Below are positions 42,801 through 53,606 of a stretch of DNA of 64,000 nucleotides, piece after piece. Within the stretch, counting starts at the first letter, position 1, and each line of letters opens with the position of its first letter. The position numbers and the translations under genes were made by a program. The DNA lies in assembly GCA_036378175.1 (NCBI GenBank), contig DASUWY010000051.1, forward strand, positions 1-64,000. The letters run 5' to 3'. Origin of the DNA: Thermoleophilaceae bacterium. Its GTDB lineage: Bacteria; Actinomycetota; Thermoleophilia; Solirubrobacterales; Thermoleophilaceae. The notes under the pieces are model-generated. The model was not told the DNA's origin, did no database searches, and saw only the letters and a list, made by a program, of their open reading frames with translations.

Positions 42801-44662
42801 GTCTCCAGAGTTTCCAGTTCCGCGTAGAGCTTCTCAACCATCTTCTTGGCGTCGTCGTGGCGCTTGGCCGATTGCGCACTGCGCTCGGGCGTTGCCCAGG
42901 CGGATGGGTCCGACAGCTCGTCCTCGAGCTTCGCCAGCGCCGCCTCCGCGGACTGGATGTCCGTCTCCACGACGCTGATCTTGCGCTTGCGGTCCTTTGA
43001 GATCGCCGGCTTGGCCTTCTGTGACCTGCGGCGCTTGCCATTGGACTGAGGAGGCGCGGCCTTCTCCTTCTTCTCCTCGCGCGTGCGCACGTAGTCGGCC
43101 CAGCCGCCGAGGTGGCTCTTCAGGGTCTGGTCCTCGATCGCGATCGTGCGCGTGCCCACGGCGTCGAGCAGCGCGCGGTCGTGCGACACGAGGATCAGCG
43201 AGCCGGGGAACGCTCTCAGCGCGTCCTCGAGCGCCTCGCGGCTTTCGAGGTCGAGATGGTTGGTGGGCTCGTCGAGGATCAGCAGGTTGGCGCCCGACTG
43301 CACGAGGATGGCGAGGGAGAGCCTGCGGCGCTCGCCGCCGGAGAGGTCGCGCACCGGCTTCTCGGCGTCCGCGCCGGAGAACATGAAGCGTCCGAGGAGC
43401 GCTCGGGTTGGACCGGGCTTGAGGCCGGTCGCGCGCTGGGCCACCTCGAGCACCGTGCCCTGGTTGCCCAGCTCCTCCGCGTGCTGGGAGAGGTACCCGA
43501 GCACGACGTTGTGGCCGGTGCGGAGCTTGCCGGTTCCGAGCGGGCGCTTGCCGGCGAGCGTCTCGATTAGCGTGGTCTTGCCGGCGCCATTCGGCCCCAC
43601 GAGCGTCACGTGCTCACCGCGCTCGAGCCACATCTCGACGTCGTGGAGAAGGGGTTTGTCTCCGGCCTGTAGATCCGCGTGCTCGAGCTCGAGCACCACG
43701 CGGCCGCTGCGCGACGGCTTCTCAAAGCTGAAGCCGAGCCCCTTGCCGTCGCGCGGGTCGCGCTCGATCCGTTGCATCTTCGAGAGCTTCTTCGCGCGTG
43801 ACTGAGCCTGCCGGGCCCTCGTGCCGGCGCGGAAGCGGGTGACGAAGCGCTCGAGCCGCTCGATCTCCGCCTGCTGCTTCTCGATCGCGCGGCCAAGCGC
43901 GAGCTCGCGCGCCGCCTGCTCCTTGCGCCACGCGTGCCACGGGCCGGGAAAGAAGCGCGAGCGGCCGGCTTCCAGCTCCAGCACCGCCGTGCCCACCGCT
44001 TCCAGGAACCAGCGGTCGTGCGCGACGAGGATCACGCCGGCGTCGATCGTGGTGAGGCGCTGCTCGAGCCATTCGAGCGACTCGATGTCGAGGTGGTTGG
44101 TGGGCTCGTCGAGGAGCAGGAGGTCGGGGTCGCCCGCGAGGGTGCGGGCGAGCGAGCCGCGGGTGAGCTCGCCGCCGCTGAAGGTGTCGAGCGTGCGGTC
44201 GAGGTCGTCGTCCTTGAAGCCGAGGCCGCGGACGGTGGCCATCGCCTGCTGGCGCCAGTTGTAGCCGCCGGCGTGCTCGAGCCTGCTCTGCGCTCTTGCG
44301 TAGCGATCGAAGATGGAGTGCTCGGTCTTTCCCTTCGCCATCTGCTGCTCGAGCTCGTTCAGCTCCTTCTCGAGGGCCAGGAGGTCGCCGCAGCCCTGGA
44401 GGATGTAGTCGCGCAGGCTGAGGCCCAGTTCGCGGGGCGGGCGCTGGTCGTGGAGGGCCACTCGCGTGCCCTTGGCGAACACGAGCTCGCCGAAGTCCAC
44501 CGAGCTCTCGCCGGCGAGCATGCGGAGCAGGGTGGTCTTGCCGGAGCCGTTGCGGCCGGAGAGCGTGAGCCGGTCGCGCTGCTCGACCTTGAAAGAGACG
44601 CCGCGCAGGAGCGGCTCCCCGGCAATGTCCTTGCCGACGTCGGATGCGATCACGATTGCCAC
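42797..44662 (-). CDS. ABC-F family ribosome-associated ATPase
   Basis: A 621-residue protein with two ABC domains and no membrane part. Walker A motifs are SGRNGSGKTTLL (near 36) and GPNGAGKTTLI (near 350); signatures are FSGGELTRG and LSGGERRRL; both DEPTNHLD Walker B stretches are present. The linker between them is ~80 residues, and a Lys/Glu-rich coiled coil ends the protein (SNGKRRRSQKAKPAI onward). ABC-F proteins act on the ribosome, some giving antibiotic resistance. It starts with GTG 11 bases after hutI, so it may be read through from the hut operon. Confidence 0.92.
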   Translation of the reverse strand: MAIVIASDVGKDIAGEPLLRGVSFKVEQRDRLTLSGRNGSGKTTLLRMLAGESSVDFGELVFAKGTRVALHDQRPPRELGLSLRDYILQGCGDLLALEKELNELEQQMAKGKTEHSIFDRYARAQSRLEHAGGYNWRQQAMATVRGLGFKDDDLDRTLDTFSGGELTRGSLARTLAGDPDLLLLDEPTNHLDIESLEWLEQRLTTIDAGVILVAHDRWFLEAVGTAVLELEAGRSRFFPGPWHAWRKEQAARELALGRAIEKQQAEIERLERFVTRFRAGTRARQAQSRAKKLSKMQRIERDPRDGKGLGFSFEKPSRSGRVVLELEHADLQAGDKPLLHDVEMWLERGEHVTLVGPNGAGKTTLIETLAGKRPLGTGKLRTGHNVVLGYLSQHAEELGNQGTVLEVAQRATGLKPGPTRALLGRFMFSGADAEKPVRDLSGGERRRLSLAILVQSGANLLILDEPTNHLDLESREALEDALRAFPGSLILVSHDRALLDAVGTRTIAIEDQTLKSHLGGWADYVRTREEKKEKAAPPQSNGKRRRSQKAKPAISKDRKRKISVVETDIQSAEAALAKLEDELSDPSAWATPERSAQSAKRHDDAKKMVEKLYAELETLET

Positions 44663-44673
44663 GGCTGCTGATG

Positions 44674-45852
44674 CTAGGAGGGCACGAGCGCGGCGTCCGG
44701 GTCGGACCAGGCCAGCTCGCCGGCGGCGATCGTTGCCGCTACCAGCGGCACGCCAGGGCGGTAGATCAGGTGGGTGTAGCTCGGGGCGTCGAGGATCGCG
44801 ATGTCGGCGCGGGCGCCGGGGGAGAGGTGGCCGATGTCGTCGCGGCGGAGGGCGCGGGCGCCGCCGAGCGTGGCTGCCTCGAGTGCCTCCTCGGCGGTCA
44901 TGTGCATGTCGCGGACGGCGAGCGCGATGCAGAAGCTCATCGAGGTGGTGTAGCTCGACCCCGGGTTGGTGTTGGTGGCGAGGGCGACGCTCACGCCGGC
45001 ATCGATCGCACGGCGCGCGTCCGGGTACTGCTCGCGGGTGGAGAAGTCGGTGGCGGGGAGGAAGGTGGCCACGGTGCCGCTGCTCGCCAGCGCCTCGATG
45101 TCGGCATCGCTCAGGTAGGTGCAGTGGTCTGCCGAGGCGGCGCCCATCTCCACCGCCAGGCGCACGGCTGGTCCCTCGCCCAGCTGGTTGGCGTGAACGC
45201 GGAGCTCGAGCCCGGCGGCCACGCCCGCCCGCAGCACGGCGCGCGACTGCTCCTCGTCGAACGCGCCCTCCTCACAGAACACGTCGATCCATTTCGCGTG
45301 CGGCGCGCATGCCTCGAGCATCTCGTTGCAGACCAGGTGCACGTAGTCGTCGGCGCGGCCCTCGTACTCGGCCGGGACCACGTGGGCGCCGAGGAAGGTC
45401 ACGTCGTCGGTGAAGCGGCTGGCCACCTCGCAGGAGCGCTTCTCCGATCCGGTCTCGAGCCCGTAGCCGGACTTGATCTCCACGTGCGTGATCCCGGCCC
45501 GCACTCCCTCGCGGCGGCGGCGCTCCGTCAGGGCCGCGAGCTCATCGGCGCTCGCCGCCCGCGTGGCGTCGGTGGTCACGCGGATCCCACCCGCGCTGTA
45601 GCGCTGTCCCGCCATGCGCGCCGCGAACTCGTCGGCCCGATCGCCCGCAAACACGAGGTGCGTGTGACTGTCCACGAAGCCTGGAATGACGCAACGGCCG
45701 CCGGCGTCGAGGCGCCGATCCGCCTGAGCGCCGGCGCTCTCGATGGCGACCACGCGGTCGCCATCGATGACGAGGGCGGCGTCCCGGACCTGGCCGAGCG
45801 ACGCGTCGTTCGTCACGAGCAGGCCGATGTTGTCGATCACGAGCGTGCTCAT
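44674..45852 (-). CDS. hutI: Imidazolonepropionase
   Basis: A 392-residue amidohydrolase that opens imidazolone-5-propionate to N-formimino-L-glutamate, the third step of histidine breakdown. [19 protein letters not shown] holds the first metal histidines, [15 protein letters not shown] is the substrate loop, and [27 protein letters not shown] and [10 protein letters not shown] follow as expected. It overlaps hutF by 4 bases. Confidence 0.96.
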   Translation of the reverse strand: MSTLVIDNIGLLVTNDASLGQVRDAALVIDGDRVVAIESAGAQADRRLDAGGRCVIPGFVDSHTHLVFAGDRADEFAARMAGQRYSAGGIRVTTDATRAASADELAALTERRRREGVRAGITHVEIKSGYGLETGSEKRSCEVASRFTDDVTFLGAHVVPAEYEGRADDYVHLVCNEMLEACAPHAKWIDVFCEEGAFDEEQSRAVLRAGVAAGLELRVHANQLGEGPAVRLAVEMGAASADHCTYLSDADIEALASSGTVATFLPATDFSTREQYPDARRAIDAGVSVALATNTNPGSSYTTSMSFCIALAVRDMHMTAEEALEAATLGGARALRRDDIGHLSPGARADIAILDAPSYTHLIYRPGVPLVAATIAAGELAWSDPDAALVPS

Positions 45853-47153
45853 CGCGGCACCGTCCGCGCGAGTTCGCGCGGCACGTCGAGGTCCACGTGC
45901 GCGCCGTCGCGGACGATGAAGCGGCCACCGACCATCACGTGGTGGACGTCGGGCGCCGCGCCCGCGAACACGACTGATTCCAATGCGTGCTCGGCGCCGG
46001 TGCCCGCCAGCCGCACGCTGTCGAGCGAGATGGTCACCAGGTCCGCCAGCGCGCCCGCCTCGATGCGGCCGCCGTCCTCCAGGCCGAGGCAGCGGTAGCC
46101 GTCGGCAGTGGCTGCGGACAGCAGCTCGGAGGCGGAATGGCGGCCGCGCTCCCTCGCTGCGAGCCGTTCGTCGAGCTCGACTGCGCGCGCCTCTTCCAGC
46201 AGGTCGATGACCGCGTGCGAATCGCTGCCGAGCGACAGCCGCACGCCGGCATCGCGCAGCGCACGCGCCGGGCCGATGCCATCGGCCAGGTCGCGCTCGG
46301 TGGTGGGGCAGAAGCAGCAGGTCACGCCCGCGCCGCCGAGCAGCTCCACGTCCGCGACCGTCAAATGCGTGGCGTGCACGGCCGTGAAACGCTCGCTCAG
46401 CGTGTCAACCGAGGCGAGCAGGGCGGTGGGGGTGAGGCCGTGTGCTGCGAGGCAGGCCTCGTTCTCGGCAGGTTGCTCGGACACGTGCGCGTGCAAAGGC
46501 GCGCCGCGCGACTGCGCCCACGAAGCCACCGTACGCGCGGACTCCGGGTCCACCGCACGCACGCTGTGAATGGCCGCGGCGGCATCGGGGAGCGCGTTCA
46601 CGCGCTCCGCCCACGCGCCCACGTCGCCGTCGCAGAAGCGCCTCTGCACCTCATCGGGCTCCTCGCGAAATCCGCCGCGCAGGTAGCACGCGTCGATCAG
46701 CTTGATCCGCACGCCGGCCTCCTCAGCGGCGTGCAGCACCGCATGCCCCATCGCGTTCGGGTCGTCGTACGGCACCCCGCCCGGCCCGTGGTGCAGGTAG
46801 TGGAACTCGCCCACCACGGTGATGCCGGCCAGGGCCATCTCTCCGAACGTCGCGCGGGCGAGGGCGAAGTAGGAGTCAGGGTCGAGCGAGCCGGCGAGCG
46901 CGTACATCTGCTCGCGCCACGTCCAGAACGAGCCGGCGCCGCCGTGCGTCCGGCCGCGCAAGGCGCGCTGGAACGCGTGCGAGTGCGCGTTGGCGAAGCC
47001 CGGCAGGGTGAGGCCCGGGAGCCGGTCCGCGTCGGCCGGCGGGTCGCTGCCGGGTGCGACGGCGTCGATCCGGTCGCCGGACACCGAGATCAGCACGCTC
47101 TCCGCCGCCCGCGGCCCGCCCAGCCACGCGAGCTCGCACCAGAGCTGCGTCAC
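45849..47153 (-). CDS. hutF: Formimidoylglutamate deiminase
   Basis: A 434-residue amidohydrolase-fold enzyme that converts N-formimino-L-glutamate to N-formyl-L-glutamate and ammonia. [20 protein letters not shown] is the metal site and signature, with [30 protein letters not shown] and [14 protein letters not shown] following. Its presence means this organism uses the two-step route that needs an N-formylglutamate deformylase next. No hutG is in the window. It overlaps the peptide-deformylase-like gene by 4 bases. Confidence 0.94.
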   Translation of the reverse strand: MTQLWCELAWLGGPRAAESVLISVSGDRIDAVAPGSDPPADADRLPGLTLPGFANAHSHAFQRALRGRTHGGAGSFWTWREQMYALAGSLDPDSYFALARATFGEMALAGITVVGEFHYLHHGPGGVPYDDPNAMGHAVLHAAEEAGVRIKLIDACYLRGGFREEPDEVQRRFCDGDVGAWAERVNALPDAAAAIHSVRAVDPESARTVASWAQSRGAPLHAHVSEQPAENEACLAAHGLTPTALLASVDTLSERFTAVHATHLTVADVELLGGAGVTCCFCPTTERDLADGIGPARALRDAGVRLSLGSDSHAVIDLLEEARAVELDERLAARERGRHSASELLSAATADGYRCLGLEDGGRIEAGALADLVTISLDSVRLAGTGAEHALESVVFAGAAPDVHHVMVGGRFIVRDGAHVDLDVPRELARTVPR

Positions 47154-47728
47154 GACCCCACTCGCTCCACGAGCTCCCGCGCCCGCGCCTCGAAGTCCGC
47201 GCGCCGGTGCCGGTCGAACTGCTCCCAGGTGGAGAAGGTGGCCGGGTCGCGCACGCGGTCGAGGAACAGCACGCCGTCGAGGTGGTCGACCTCGTGCTGG
47301 AAGGTGCCTGCGGTGAGCCCGCGGCGCACCTCCTCGTGCGGCTCGCCCTCACGGTCGAGATAGCGGACGCGCACGTTCACGAATCGCTCCACGTCCCCGC
47401 GCAGGTCCGGCACGGACAGGCAGCCCTCGTTCACGGCGAAAAGCTCGTCGTCCACCGGCTCGATCTCCGGGTTGACGATCACCGCGAGGTCCACCGGCGG
47501 CTTGTACGGGTAGCGCGGGTTGCCGGGTTCCACCTCCACCACCGCCACGCGCACCGCCAGCCCCACCTGATTGGCGGCGATGCCAGCGCCGTGTGCCGCC
47601 CGCTTGGTGTCGATCATGTCGTCGATCAGCCGCTGGATCTCGTCCGAGCGCAGCTCGTCCAGGGACAGCTCACGCGCGCGCTCGCGCAGCACGGGATCGC
47701 CCACCGTGACGATCTCGAGGACCGCCAT
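47150..47728 (-). CDS. Peptide deformylase homologue inside the hut operon
   Basis: A 192-residue protein with all three deformylase motifs: GAGIAANQ (47-54), EGCLS (101-105, metal Cys) and HEVDH (145-149, metal His and catalytic Glu). Active chemistry is therefore expected. The last ~30 residues (STWEQFDRHRRADFEARARE) form a charged helical tail. It overlaps hutU by one base and hutF by 4 bases, so it is made with the histidine pathway. Since HutF yields N-formylglutamate and no hutG is here, it may remove that formyl group. An ordinary role on nascent proteins is the alternative. Confidence 0.9.
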   Translation of the reverse strand: MAVLEIVTVGDPVLRERARELSLDELRSDEIQRLIDDMIDTKRAAHGAGIAANQVGLAVRVAVVEVEPGNPRYPYKPPVDLAVIVNPEIEPVDDELFAVNEGCLSVPDLRGDVERFVNVRVRYLDREGEPHEEVRRGLTAGTFQHEVDHLDGVLFLDRVRDPATFSTWEQFDRHRRADFEARARELVERVGS

Positions 47729-49383
47729 CAGTCCTCTTGCATCGGAATGCGGACGCCGCGCTCGGACGCCACTCGCAACGCCGACTCGTACCCGGCGTCC
47801 GCGTGGCGGATCACGCCGGTGCCCGGATCGGTGGTCAGAACGCGCTCGAGCTTGCGCGCCGCCAGCTCGCTGCCGTCCGCCACGCACACCATCCCGGCGT
47901 GGATCGAGCGCCCGATGCCCACGCCGCCGCCGTGGTGGATCGACACCCACGTGGCGCCCGAAGCCGTGTTCACGAGCGCGTTCAGCAGGGGCCAGTCGGC
48001 GATCGCGTCGGAGCCGTCCTCCATGTTCTCCGTCTCGCGGTAGGGCGACGCGACCGAGCCCGAGTCGAGGTGATCGCGCCCGATCACGATGGGCGCGCTG
48101 ATCTCTCCGCTGGCGACCATCTCGTTGAAGCGCAGCCCGAGCCGCGCGCGCTCGCCGTAGCCGAGCCAGCAGATGCGCGCGGGGAGCCCCTGGAACGCGA
48201 TCCTCTCGCCGGCCTGCTCGATCCAGCGGGCGAGCCGCTCGTCCTCCGGGAACTCCTCGAGCACCGCGCGGTCGGTGGCCGCGATGTCCGCGGGGTCGCC
48301 CGACAGCGCCGCCCAGCGGAACGGCCCCTTGCCCTCGCAGAACAGCGGCCGCACGTACGCGGGCACGAATCCCGGGTAGGCGAAGGCGCGCTCGAACCCG
48401 CCGAGTTTGGCCTCCGCGCGCAGCGAGTTGCCGTAGTCGAACACCTCGGCGCCGCGGTCGAGGAAGCCCACCATCGCCGCGCAGTGCGCGGCCATCGCGC
48501 GGCGCGAGCGGCGCACGTACTCGTCAGGGTCGGATTCGCGCAGCTCGAGCGCCTCCTCGAGCGACATCAGGTTCGGCACATAGCCACCCAGCGGGTCGTG
48601 CGCGCTCGTCTGGTCGGTGACGATGTCCGCCTCGAACCCGTCGGCGAGCAACTGCGGGATCACGTCCGCGGCGTTCGCGCACAGGCCCACGCTCAGCGCG
48701 CGGCGCTCAGCCGCTGCCGCACGGCAGCGCGCCACCGCGTCCTCGAGCGACGATGCCTCCTCGTCGAGGTAGCGCGTGTGTAGCCGCCGGTCGATCCGGT
48801 GCTGCTCAACCTCCACACACAGCGCCACGCCGTCGTTCATCGTGATCGCGAGCGGCTGCGCGCCGCCCATGCCCCCGAGGCCGGCGGTCACGGTGATCGT
48901 CCCGGCCAGAGACCCGCCGTGCTTTCGCCTCGCGATCTCGGCAAAGCACTCGTACGTGCCCTGCACGATGCCCTGCGAGCCGATGTAGATCCACGAGCCC
49001 GCGGTCATCTGCCCGTACATCGTCAGGCCGAGCGCCTCGAGCCGGCGGAACTCATCCCAGTTGGCCCACTCGGGCACGAGGTTCGAGTTGGCGATGAGCA
49101 CACGCGGCGCCCACTCGTGCGTGCGGAACACGCCCACCGGCTTGCCGGACTGCACGAGCAGCGTCTCGTCCGCGGCGAGAGAGCGGAGCGAGCGGACGAT
49201 CGCGTCGAACGCCTGCCACGAGCGCGCGGCGCGGCCCGTGCCGCCGTAGACCACGAGGTGGTCGGGGTCCTCGGCCACCTCCGGGTCGAGGTTGTTCATC
49301 AGCATCCGCAGCGCGGCCTCCTGCGGCCAGCCCTCACACGTGAGCTCGGTGCCGTGCGGCGCTCGAACCTCGCGGGCGCTCAT
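47728..49383 (-). CDS. hutU: Urocanate hydratase
   Basis: A 551-residue urocanase that hydrates urocanate to imidazolone-propionate using tightly bound [21 protein letters not shown]-like [24 protein letters not shown] and [12 protein letters not shown] (NAD loop) are diagnostic. The active-site cysteine region is [12 protein letters not shown], and the C-terminal [15 protein letters not shown] is intact. The ATG at 49383 overlaps the hutH stop by 4 bases; sequence upstream in frame is a shadow of hutH. Confidence 0.96.
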   Translation of the reverse strand: MSAREVRAPHGTELTCEGWPQEAALRMLMNNLDPEVAEDPDHLVVYGGTGRAARSWQAFDAIVRSLRSLAADETLLVQSGKPVGVFRTHEWAPRVLIANSNLVPEWANWDEFRRLEALGLTMYGQMTAGSWIYIGSQGIVQGTYECFAEIARRKHGGSLAGTITVTAGLGGMGGAQPLAITMNDGVALCVEVEQHRIDRRLHTRYLDEEASSLEDAVARCRAAAAERRALSVGLCANAADVIPQLLADGFEADIVTDQTSAHDPLGGYVPNLMSLEEALELRESDPDEYVRRSRRAMAAHCAAMVGFLDRGAEVFDYGNSLRAEAKLGGFERAFAYPGFVPAYVRPLFCEGKGPFRWAALSGDPADIAATDRAVLEEFPEDERLARWIEQAGERIAFQGLPARICWLGYGERARLGLRFNEMVASGEISAPIVIGRDHLDSGSVASPYRETENMEDGSDAIADWPLLNALVNTASGATWVSIHHGGGVGIGRSIHAGMVCVADGSELAARKLERVLTTDPGTGVIRHADAGYESALRVASERGVRIPMQED

Positions 49384-50888
49384 GCGAGCTCTCCCACCGC
49401 GCGCAACAGGTCTCCCGACTCGATCAGCTCCTCCGCGGCACGCAGCTCGGGCGCCAGCTCCCGGTCCGGCCCGAACCCGGGCACCACCTCGCGCAGCGCC
49501 GCCAGTGCTGCGCCCGTGCCGGCACCCGGCTGCAGTGGCGCCCGCAGCTCGATCCCCCGCCCCGCGCACACCAGCTCCACCGCCAGGATGCGCCGCAGGT
49601 TGCGCACGGAGATGCGCAGCTTGCGCGCCGCCCCCCAGCCCATCGACACGTGGTCCTCCTGCATCGCGCTCGTGGGCAGCGAGTCCACGCTCGACGGCGC
49701 CGCCAAGCGCCGGTTCTCCGCCACCATCGCGGCCTGCGTGTACTGGGCGATCATCAATCCGGAGTTCACGCCGGGATCGTGGGCGAGGAACGGCGGCAGG
49801 CCGTGCGAGCGAGACGCGTCGAGCAGGCGATCGGTGCGCCGCTCGGCAATTGCACCAACCTCCGCGCACGCTATGGCCAGGAAGTCACACGCGAATCCGA
49901 GCGGCGCGCCGTGGAAGTTCCCGCAAGACTCCACGCGGCCGTCCGGCAGCACCATCGGGTTGTCGATAGCCGAGACGAGCTCCGCAGCCGCGACGCGATG
50001 CGCGTGCTCGACGGTGTCTCGCGCCGCGCCGGCCACCTGGGGCGCGCAGCGCAGCGAGTAGGCGTCCTGCACGCGAGGATCGCCCCAGCGGTGCGAGGCC
50101 ACGATCGGCGAGCCTGCCAGCAGCCGCTGCATGTTCGCCGCGCTCAGCGCCTGGCCCGGCTGCGGCCGCAAGGCCAGCAGATCAGAGGCGAACGCGCGGT
50201 CGGTCCCGAGCAGAGCCTCCACCGACATGGCGGCCGTGACGTCCGCCACGCGCAGCAGCTCGTCCAGGTCGTGCAAAGCAAGCAGCAGCATGCCGAGGAT
50301 GCCGTCGGTGCCGTTGATCAATGCGAGACCCTCCTTCGGGCCGAGCACCAGAGGCTCGATACCGGCCGCCGCGAGCGCGTCCCGCGCCGACCCGCCCTCG
50401 AGCACCTCGCCCTCGCCGAGCAGCACCAGCGCGCAGTGGGCGAGCGGCGCGAGGTCTCCGCTCGCGCCGAGCGATCCGTGCTCCGGCACCACCGGCGTGA
50501 TCCCGGAGTCGAGCAGCGCGAGCAGCCCCTCCGCCACCTGCGGCCGCGCGCCAGAGCGCCCCATCGCGAGCGTGCGCGCCCGCAGCAGCATCATCGCTCG
50601 CACCACCTCGCGCTCCACCGGCGGTCCCATGCCGGCGGCGTGCGAGCGGATCAGCGCGCGCTGCAGCTCCTCCCGCCGCGACGCCTCGATCGTGACGGTC
50701 GCGAGCGAGCCGAACCCGGTGGACACGCCGTAGTGCGGCTCGTCCGACGCCGCCAGCTCGGCCACCACAGCGGCACTCTCCTCCATCGCGCGACGCCCCT
50801 CGTCGGACAGGCGAACGCGAGCGTCCGAGCGCGCCACCGCCACCACGTCCGCCGGGAAGAGGCCGGTGCCGCTGAGCTCGATCACCAT
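49380..50888 (-). CDS. hutH: Histidine ammonia-lyase
   Basis: A 502-residue enzyme that removes ammonia from L-histidine to give urocanate. The self-made MIO cofactor arises from A142-S143-G144 in [25 protein letters not shown] (catalytic Tyr loop) and [15 protein letters not shown] are also present. It is the first catabolic gene after the importer genes (10 bases after the ATPase stop). Confidence 0.96.
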   Translation of the reverse strand: MVIELSGTGLFPADVVAVARSDARVRLSDEGRRAMEESAAVVAELAASDEPHYGVSTGFGSLATVTIEASRREELQRALIRSHAAGMGPPVEREVVRAMMLLRARTLAMGRSGARPQVAEGLLALLDSGITPVVPEHGSLGASGDLAPLAHCALVLLGEGEVLEGGSARDALAAAGIEPLVLGPKEGLALINGTDGILGMLLLALHDLDELLRVADVTAAMSVEALLGTDRAFASDLLALRPQPGQALSAANMQRLLAGSPIVASHRWGDPRVQDAYSLRCAPQVAGAARDTVEHAHRVAAAELVSAIDNPMVLPDGRVESCGNFHGAPLGFACDFLAIACAEVGAIAERRTDRLLDASRSHGLPPFLAHDPGVNSGLMIAQYTQAAMVAENRRLAAPSSVDSLPTSAMQEDHVSMGWGAARKLRISVRNLRRILAVELVCAGRGIELRAPLQPGAGTGAALAALREVVPGFGPDRELAPELRAAEELIESGDLLRAVGELA

Positions 50889-50898
50889 CGAGGTGGGA

Positions 50899-51660
50899 CT
50901 AAAGCACCTTCGAGAGGAAGGCCTTGGTGCGCTCGTGCCGCGGATTCGCGAGCACCTCGCGCGGCTCGCCCTGCTCCACCACCACGCCGCCGTCCATGAA
51001 CACGAGCGTGTCGCCGGCCTCGCGCGCGAACCCGATCTCGTGCGTGACCACCACCATCGTCATGCCGGAGCGGGCGAGCTCGCGCATCACGGCGAGCACG
51101 TCGCCCACGAGCTCGGGGTCGAGAGCTGAGGTGGGCTCGTCGAACAGCATCAGCTTGGGATCCATCGCGAGAGCGCGCGCGATCGCCACGCGCTGCTGCT
51201 GCCCGCCGGAGAGCTGCGCGGGATAGGCGTCGATCTTGTCGCCGAGCCCCACGCGGTCGAGCAGCTCGCGGCCGCGCTTCACCGCCTCCTGCTTGTGAAT
51301 TCCCTTCACGCGGCACGGCGCCTCGATCACGTTCTGCAGGGCGTTCATGTGCGGGAACAGGTTGAAGCGCTGGAACACCATCCCGATCTGCGCCCGCTCG
51401 GCCGCCACCTCAGACTCGCGCAGCTCGTAGAGCTTGTCGCCCCTCTGGCGGTACCCCACCAGCTCGCCGTCCACCCACAGCCGCCCAGCGTTGATCTTCT
51501 CCAGGTGGTTGATGCAGCGCAGGAAGGTCGACTTGCCGGATCCCGACGGACCGAGCATGCACATCACCTCGCCCGGCTTCACCTCGAGCGTGATCCCCTT
51601 GAGCACCTCGAGCCGTCCAAAGCTCTTGTGGACGGCCTCGGCCTTGACCATCAGTTCCAT
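50899..51660 (-). CDS. Polar amino-acid ABC transporter ATP-binding protein
   Basis: A 253-residue GlnQ/HisP-type ATPase: Walker [10 protein letters not shown] at about 38-46, Q-loop [13 protein letters not shown], signature [15 protein letters not shown], Walker [15 protein letters not shown] and the switch His in [10 protein letters not shown]. It energises the importer made of the next two proteins upstream. Position before hutH suggests histidine as substrate (inference). It overlaps the permease gene by 10 bases. Confidence 0.94.
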   Translation of the reverse strand: MELMVKAEAVHKSFGRLEVLKGITLEVKPGEVMCMLGPSGSGKSTFLRCINHLEKINAGRLWVDGELVGYRQRGDKLYELRESEVAAERAQIGMVFQRFNLFPHMNALQNVIEAPCRVKGIHKQEAVKRGRELLDRVGLGDKIDAYPAQLSGGQQQRVAIARALAMDPKLMLFDEPTSALDPELVGDVLAVMRELARSGMTMVVVTHEIGFAREAGDTLVFMDGGVVVEQGEPREVLANPRHERTKAFLSKVL

Positions 51661-52583
51661 TCGCGCCTCGCCAAGGTCAGGGCCCTGAGCTTCTGAACGG
51701 GCGTGGGCGGCAGCTCACGCGATGTGCCGCGTGCGTAGTGGCGCTCGATGTAGTACTGGCCGATCGAGAGGATCGTGGTGAAGAACAGGTACCACGCCGC
51801 CGCCACGAGCAGCAGCGGGATCGTCTTGAAGTTCACCGAGTAGATGAGCTGCGCGCTGTAGAGCAGCTCGGAGAAGGCGATCGCGCTCGCGAGCGAACTG
51901 GTCTTCAGCATCGAGATCGTCTCGTTGCCGGTGGGCGGGATGATCACCCGCATCGCCTGCGGCAGGACGATCCGGCGCATCGTCTGCATCCGCGACATGC
52001 CGAGCGACGCCGCCGCCTCGGTCTGGCCCTCGTCCACGGAGATGATGCCGGCGCGCACGATCTCAGCCATGTACGCGCCCTCGTTGAGGCCGAGGCCGAG
52101 GATGGCCGCTACGAACAGGGTGATCGCCTTGTTGGCGCCCACGCTCGCGAACTCCGGCCCGCCGAACGGGATGCCTATCGACAGCTTGGGATAGAGCGCC
52201 GAGATCCCGACGCCCCAGAAGATGATCTGCACCAGCACGGGCGTGCCGCGAAAGAACCAGATGTACACCCAGCTCGCGCCGGACACGAGCGGGTTGGGCG
52301 ACAGCCGCATGATCGCCAGGATCACCCCGAGCACGATCCCGATCGCCATCGCGATGGCGGTGAGCTCGAGCGTGGCCCGCACGCCGCGGAGGATGCGCGG
52401 GTCGAACAGGAAGTCCCCGAACACGCCCCACTGGAAGCGCGGGTTCGTGAACACCGAATGGAGGATTACGGCCGCGATCAGAAGCACGATCGCGGCCGCA
52501 ATCCAACGTCCCGGGTGCCGTACGGGGACGGCTCTTATCTCGTCGGCTCGGACCTCCGAGTCGACAACTTCGACGTCAGCCGT
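51651..52583 (-). CDS. Polar amino-acid ABC transporter permease, apparent ACG start
   Basis: A HisM/GlnP-type permease with the EAA loop [24 protein letters not shown] near the middle and five or so membrane helices. The only standard start in frame is GTG at 52487, which would cut into the first helix region. Upstream the frame stays open to the binding-protein stop at 52593, and the reading [15 protein letters not shown] is typical family sequence. AGGAG (52590-52594) lies 6 bases before an ACG at 52581-52583, giving a start of ACG-GCT-GAC and 310 residues. Either ACG initiates, or an ATG has been mutated or misread. Confidence 0.88.
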   Translation of the reverse strand, partial: TADVEVVDSEVRADEIRAVPVRHPGRWIAAAIVLLIAAVILHSVFTNPRFQWGVFGDFLFDPRILRGVRATLELTAIAMAIGIVLGVILAIMRLSPNPLVSGASWVYIWFFRGTPVLVQIIFWGVGISALYPKLSIGIPFGGPEFASVGANKAITLFVAAILGLGLNEGAYMAEIVRAGIISVDEGQTEAAASLGMSRMQTMRRIVLPQAMRVIIPPTGNETISMLKTSSLASAIAFSELLYSAQLIYSVNFKTIPLLLVAAAWYLFFTTILSIGQYYIERHYARGTSRELPPTPVQKLRALTLARREWN

Positions 52584-52592
52584 GACGGACTC

Positions 52593-53522
52593 CTAGCTGA
52601 TGGCCCCGTTGATCTGGGGGTTCGAAATGGCTCCATCCGCGATGCCCCACTTGGTGAGGATCGCCTTGTACTGGCCATTCGACATCAGCACCTTGAGCGC
52701 GTCAAGCACCGGCTTGGCCATCTTGGTGTCCTTCGGGATGGCGATGCCGTACGGAGCCGTGCCGTAGGGCGTGCCGACCGTCTTGAACTGGCCGCCTGAC
52801 TTCTTCACCTGGTAGTCCGCCACCGGCGAGTCCGCCATCCCGATCTGGGCCCGGCCGCTCGTGATGGCGAGGTTCGCGCCGTTCTGGTCGGGGAAGGTGA
52901 GCACCTTCACCGGCTTCTTCCCGGCACTCGTGCACTTCTTGGACTGGGCCGTGGAGTCGGCCTGCTGAGTCGTGCCCTTCTCCACCGCCACGGTGGTTCC
53001 GCAGAGGCTCGCGAGGCCGGTGACGGGCGGGCCGCCCGACGCCTTCTCATAGAACGACGTACCCGCGGAGAAGTAGGTGACGAAGTCCACCGTCTTCTCA
53101 CGCTCCTTGGTGTCCGTGAACGAGGACATGCCGAGGTCGTACTTGTGAGCCGCGAGGCCCGGGATGATGCTGTCGAACGTCGCGTTCACCACCTTCGCCT
53201 TGAGGCCCATCGTGCTCGCGAGCGCGGCCGCGAGGTCCGCGTCCATGCCCTCGACGGTCTTGCCGTTGGAGCCGATGAACTCGTTCGGCGCGTACGTAGC
53301 GTCCGCGGCCACGGTGAGCGTGCCCTTCGACTTGATCGCCGCCGGCACCTCCGAAGCCACCTTCTGATCGGCGCCGCCGCCGGTGGTGCTGCTCGCACCG
53401 CCGCCGGTTGACGCTGCCGTGGTGTTGGTGTTGCTGTTGCTGCTGCCGCAGCCGGCCGCAATGGCGGCCACGGCCGAAAGCGCCGCCACACTGGCAGCGA
53501 CGCGCGAAATCCTGCGTGTCAT
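52593..53522 (-). CDS. Amino-acid ABC transporter substrate-binding lipoprotein
   Basis: A 309-residue periplasmic-type binding protein anchored by lipid on C25 (AAIAAGC). A Ser/Thr/Gly linker follows, then the SBP_bac_3 domain: GTLTVAADATYAPNEFIG, VEGMDADLAAALASTMGL, FDSIIPGLAAHKYDLGMS and DQNGANLAITSGRAQIGMAD. It should capture a polar amino acid, probably histidine given the operon. GAGGAGG lies upstream of the ATG. Its gene is first in the importer-hut operon. Confidence 0.93.
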   Translation of the reverse strand: MTRRISRVAASVAALSAVAAIAAGCGSSNSNTNTTAASTGGGASSTTGGGADQKVASEVPAAIKSKGTLTVAADATYAPNEFIGSNGKTVEGMDADLAAALASTMGLKAKVVNATFDSIIPGLAAHKYDLGMSSFTDTKEREKTVDFVTYFSAGTSFYEKASGGPPVTGLASLCGTTVAVEKGTTQQADSTAQSKKCTSAGKKPVKVLTFPDQNGANLAITSGRAQIGMADSPVADYQVKKSGGQFKTVGTPYGTAPYGIAIPKDTKMAKPVLDALKVLMSNGQYKAILTKWGIADGAISNPQINGAIS

Positions 53523-53606
53523 GTCCCGGGTCCTCCTCAGGTTCTCTGGCCCGGCGAGGATACTTCGCGCAAGCGCAGATTTGCCCGAAACACACACCAG
53601 CACAAC

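Noticed and set aside
40066-43041. 991-codon minus-strand ORF across the aldo/keto reductase and MFS genes
   Set aside because: Arg/Ala/Pro-rich shadow frame crossing several real genes on both strands; no domain is visible.
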